A stretch of 64,000 nucleotides of DNA from the NCBI RefSeq assembly GCF_010820665.1, contig NZ_JAAIKC010000006.1:62001-126000 (forward strand), read 5' to 3'. Shown here one piece after another: positions 62,441 through 64,000 of the stretch. A program made the position numbers and the translations under genes. Numbering within the stretch: position 1 is the first letter of the stretch; each line of letters begins with the position of its first letter. The notes below the pieces were generated by a model. It saw only the letters and a list, made by a program, of their open reading frames with translations. It searched no databases and had not been told where the DNA came from. The stretch is from Paenibacillus sp. SYP-B3998 (lineage in GTDB: Bacteria > Bacillota > Bacilli > Paenibacillales > NBRC-103111).

Positions 62441-64000
62441 GGTATCTCTCCTCCACATCTTCTTTATTTGGAATTTGCGGTAATCGAATGGTAACTTCAG
62501 TACCATGACCTTCCTCACTCGTAATCTGAACGCCATACGGAGACCCAAAATAAGCCGCTATCCGCTCTTTCACATTTCGCAAGCCGTACCCTCCTGTTTT
62601 CCTAGCCTTGGGTTGATCCCAGTCAGTCCGCAATCCGACGCCATTGTCCAAAACCCGTAAGTGGATATCCTGATTCAGAAGCTGGACACTCACTCGGATC
62701 TCCCCGCTTTTCCTCCCATGAAACCCATGAATGATTGCGTTTTCGATAAAAGGCTGTAAGGTTAGCCTTGGTATATAGAGGTCTTTGGCTCCCACATCTA
62801 CAGAAATGGCGAAGGTCAAACGATCCCCCCAACGAATTTGCTGAATTTGCAAGTAACATTCCACATGCGTGATCTCGTCTGCGATAGAAATCAACGTTTC
62901 GCCATTCGATAAACCAATACGAAACATTTTTCCCATCAACGAAAGGATTTTACTAATTTTATCTTGACCTGAATCTATGGCTAACCAATTCAATTGATCT
63001 AGTGTGTTGTAGAGAAAATGTGGATTAATCATCGCTTGCAAAGCTTGAATTTCGGCTTCACGCTGACGCTTGTGTTGAGCCTTCAACGAATCCAACAGTT
63101 CCTCGATTCTTTCCATCTGTTTGCGATAGCCATTAAACAAATTCCCAAATTCATTTGAATAATCCTTTGGCAAATCCGAAACAAAGCCTCGATCCGGAAG
63201 CTTCCCCATGAATGCAACCAATGACTTGATCGGTCTTGTAAATTGGCGTGAGATAAATAAAGTGAAAAACGACGCGATAAAAATCGCGGATATCCCAACC
63301 GTAAGTAAAATAAGTGCCAATCGAACGCTACCATGGACGATATTTTTCCATGGCGTCACCTCAACTAATGTCCAGTTCGACGGTGATTTACTCCATACGA
63401 GCAAGGATTCACTTTGTTGATTCGTTGCCAAATGAACGCTACCCGACTTTTCCTTGATGAGTTTAATTTTCTCTAGTTCACTCGCTTGCAAATGCGAATC
63501 TCCGATCGACGCAATCTTTCTGCCGCCTGCATCGAACAGCAGCCTGCTTCTCGCCTCCGTTTCACCGCGAATCAAGCTCTCAATTTCGGAGGCTTTGACA
63601 TTTAGCAGAAGCATTCCGACATATTTCCCCGAGTTATTGTACAATTTTCTTGCAAAGCTAATAACGGGCAGCGTTCCTGTATTCGTTTCAATCGTACGTT
63701 CTTTCATCCAAGCAAAATCGTTATTTTGAATATCGGGGAACCATTCTTCTTCCTTGACCTTCTGTAAATCATAAACCCGAACTGGCCCTTGGGCATCTGC
63801 CAAAAATGGATGCTCGATATATAAATAAATAGATTGCACCATTGTCGTGCTGTACGTGATGCTCGCCAGTAAATCACTCAAGTCTTTTTTTCGACGGTTC
63901 CGCTCAAATAAATCGCTTTCAAAAGGATCAAAGCCAATAATATCAATATTCCGAGAAGCGGCAAGCGACATTTGCTCAATGGAGTTTAATTGGGTAGCTA
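62418..64000 (-). CDS. YesM-type sensor histidine kinase, 5' end cut by window edge
   Basis: Membrane kinase with at least 527 residues in view. The frame is still open at the right edge (ATQLNSIEQMSLAAS is typical interior sequence), so the first membrane segment lies outside. It shows an extracellular Cache-like sensor, a membrane segment (LALILLTVGISAIFIASFF), HAMP (FTRPIKSLVAF), the YesM-type His box AMINPHFLYNTLDQLNWLA and the ATPase motifs QPFIENAIIHG, LDNGVGL and GGYGLRNVKERI. It pairs with the overlapping AraC-type regulator and probably senses a carbohydrate or cell-wall signal. Confidence 0.93.
   Translation of the reverse strand, partial: ATQLNSIEQMSLAASRNIDIIGFDPFESDLFERNRRKKDLSDLLASITYSTTMVQSIYLYIEHPFLADAQGPVRVYDLQKVKEEEWFPDIQNNDFAWMKERTIETNTGTLPVISFARKLYNNSGKYVGMLLLNVKASEIESLIRGETEARSRLLFDAGGRKIASIGDSHLQASELEKIKLIKEKSGSVHLATNQQSESLLVWSKSPSNWTLVEVTPWKNIVHGSVRLALILLTVGISAIFIASFFTLFISRQFTRPIKSLVAFMGKLPDRGFVSDLPKDYSNEFGNLFNGYRKQMERIEELLDSLKAQHKRQREAEIQALQAMINPHFLYNTLDQLNWLAIDSGQDKISKILSLMGKMFRIGLSNGETLISIADEITHVECYLQIQQIRWGDRLTFAISVDVGAKDLYIPRLTLQPFIENAIIHGFHGRKSGEIRVSVQLLNQDIHLRVLDNGVGLRTDWDQPKARKTGGYGLRNVKERIAAYFGSPYGVQITSEEGHGTEVTIRLPQIPNKEDVEERYHVENTHH

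Noticed and set aside
1-64000. CRISPR array, insertion sequence or prophage
   Set aside because: No regularly spaced repeats, transposase, integrase or phage structural genes were seen on either strand.

Overview
The window is a stretch of a Gram-positive, endospore-forming, motile chromosome. The best fit is Paenibacillus or a close relative in the Paenibacillaceae. This rests on the polA-mutM-ytaF-coaE order shared with Bacillus, strong AGGAGG-type ribosome binding sites with frequent GTG/TTG starts, lipoprotein signals, an S-layer-homology protein, a YesM-type histidine kinase with an AraC-type response regulator, a multi-domain chitinase, and YpsA, YdjO and YpbF-like proteins. I saw no rRNA, tRNA, insertion sequence, prophage or CRISPR array. 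About 53 genes are supported. Two run off the edges: coaE on the left and the YesM-type kinase on the right.

Layout. 1-5064 (minus) is a DNA replication/repair and cofactor operon (polA, mutM, ytaF, coaE). 5198-9491 holds a HAD protein, an EAL-CBS-GGDEF cyclic-di-GMP protein and a receiver-PAS-histidine kinase. 9573-13884 (minus) is the high-affinity phosphate locus pstS / pstC-pstA-pstB-phoU. It has two separate PhoP-type 11-bp repeat arrays and a terminator between pstS and pstC. 14176-18890 carries a chemoreceptor and a MarR regulator-motA-motB operon. 19143-28412 is a mixed metabolic and surface region: aldo/keto reductase, TraX-like protein, an AT-rich AI-2E-type permease, a collapsed MazG-like pseudogene, an S-layer-anchored M13 peptidase, small proteins, ypsA and uxaC. 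28719-34224 is a second chemoreceptor followed 16 bp later by a large adenylation-carrier-reductase enzyme resembling a one-module NRPS. 34324-44050 contains VanW, a zinc-ribbon/HTH protein, an M29 aminopeptidase, DoxX, a NarL-type two-component pair, a DMT transporter, aspartase, a CBM9-like protein and a YpbF-like protein. 44215-50050 has the chitinase, YdjO, an MFS transporter and an SgrR-type regulator. 50206-58000 has a possible microprotein, a polysaccharide deacetylase lipoprotein, a quinone reductase, a third chemoreceptor, a Cof-type phosphatase, greA and a DUF2339 protein. 58108-64000 (minus) has an LLM flavin oxidoreductase, a sugar-binding lipoprotein and its presumed two-component system.

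How it fits together. Three themes recur. Phosphate: 11-bp TTTACA/TTAACA arrays precede pstS and pstC, and a weaker one precedes the cyclic-di-GMP gene. Motility and chemotaxis: three chemoreceptors plus motAB, with Spo0A-box-like TGTCGAA motifs and, in one case, a sigma-D-like promoter. Cell surface and polymer use: chitinase, deacetylase, S-layer peptidase and sugar-binding lipoprotein. The most unusual locus is the chemoreceptor / adenylation-carrier-reductase pair at 28.5-34.3 kb. Several intergenic regions hold gene remnants, one of which (MazG-like, 22432-22561) can be read clearly at both ends. All functional calls come from reading motifs by eye; no database search was run.
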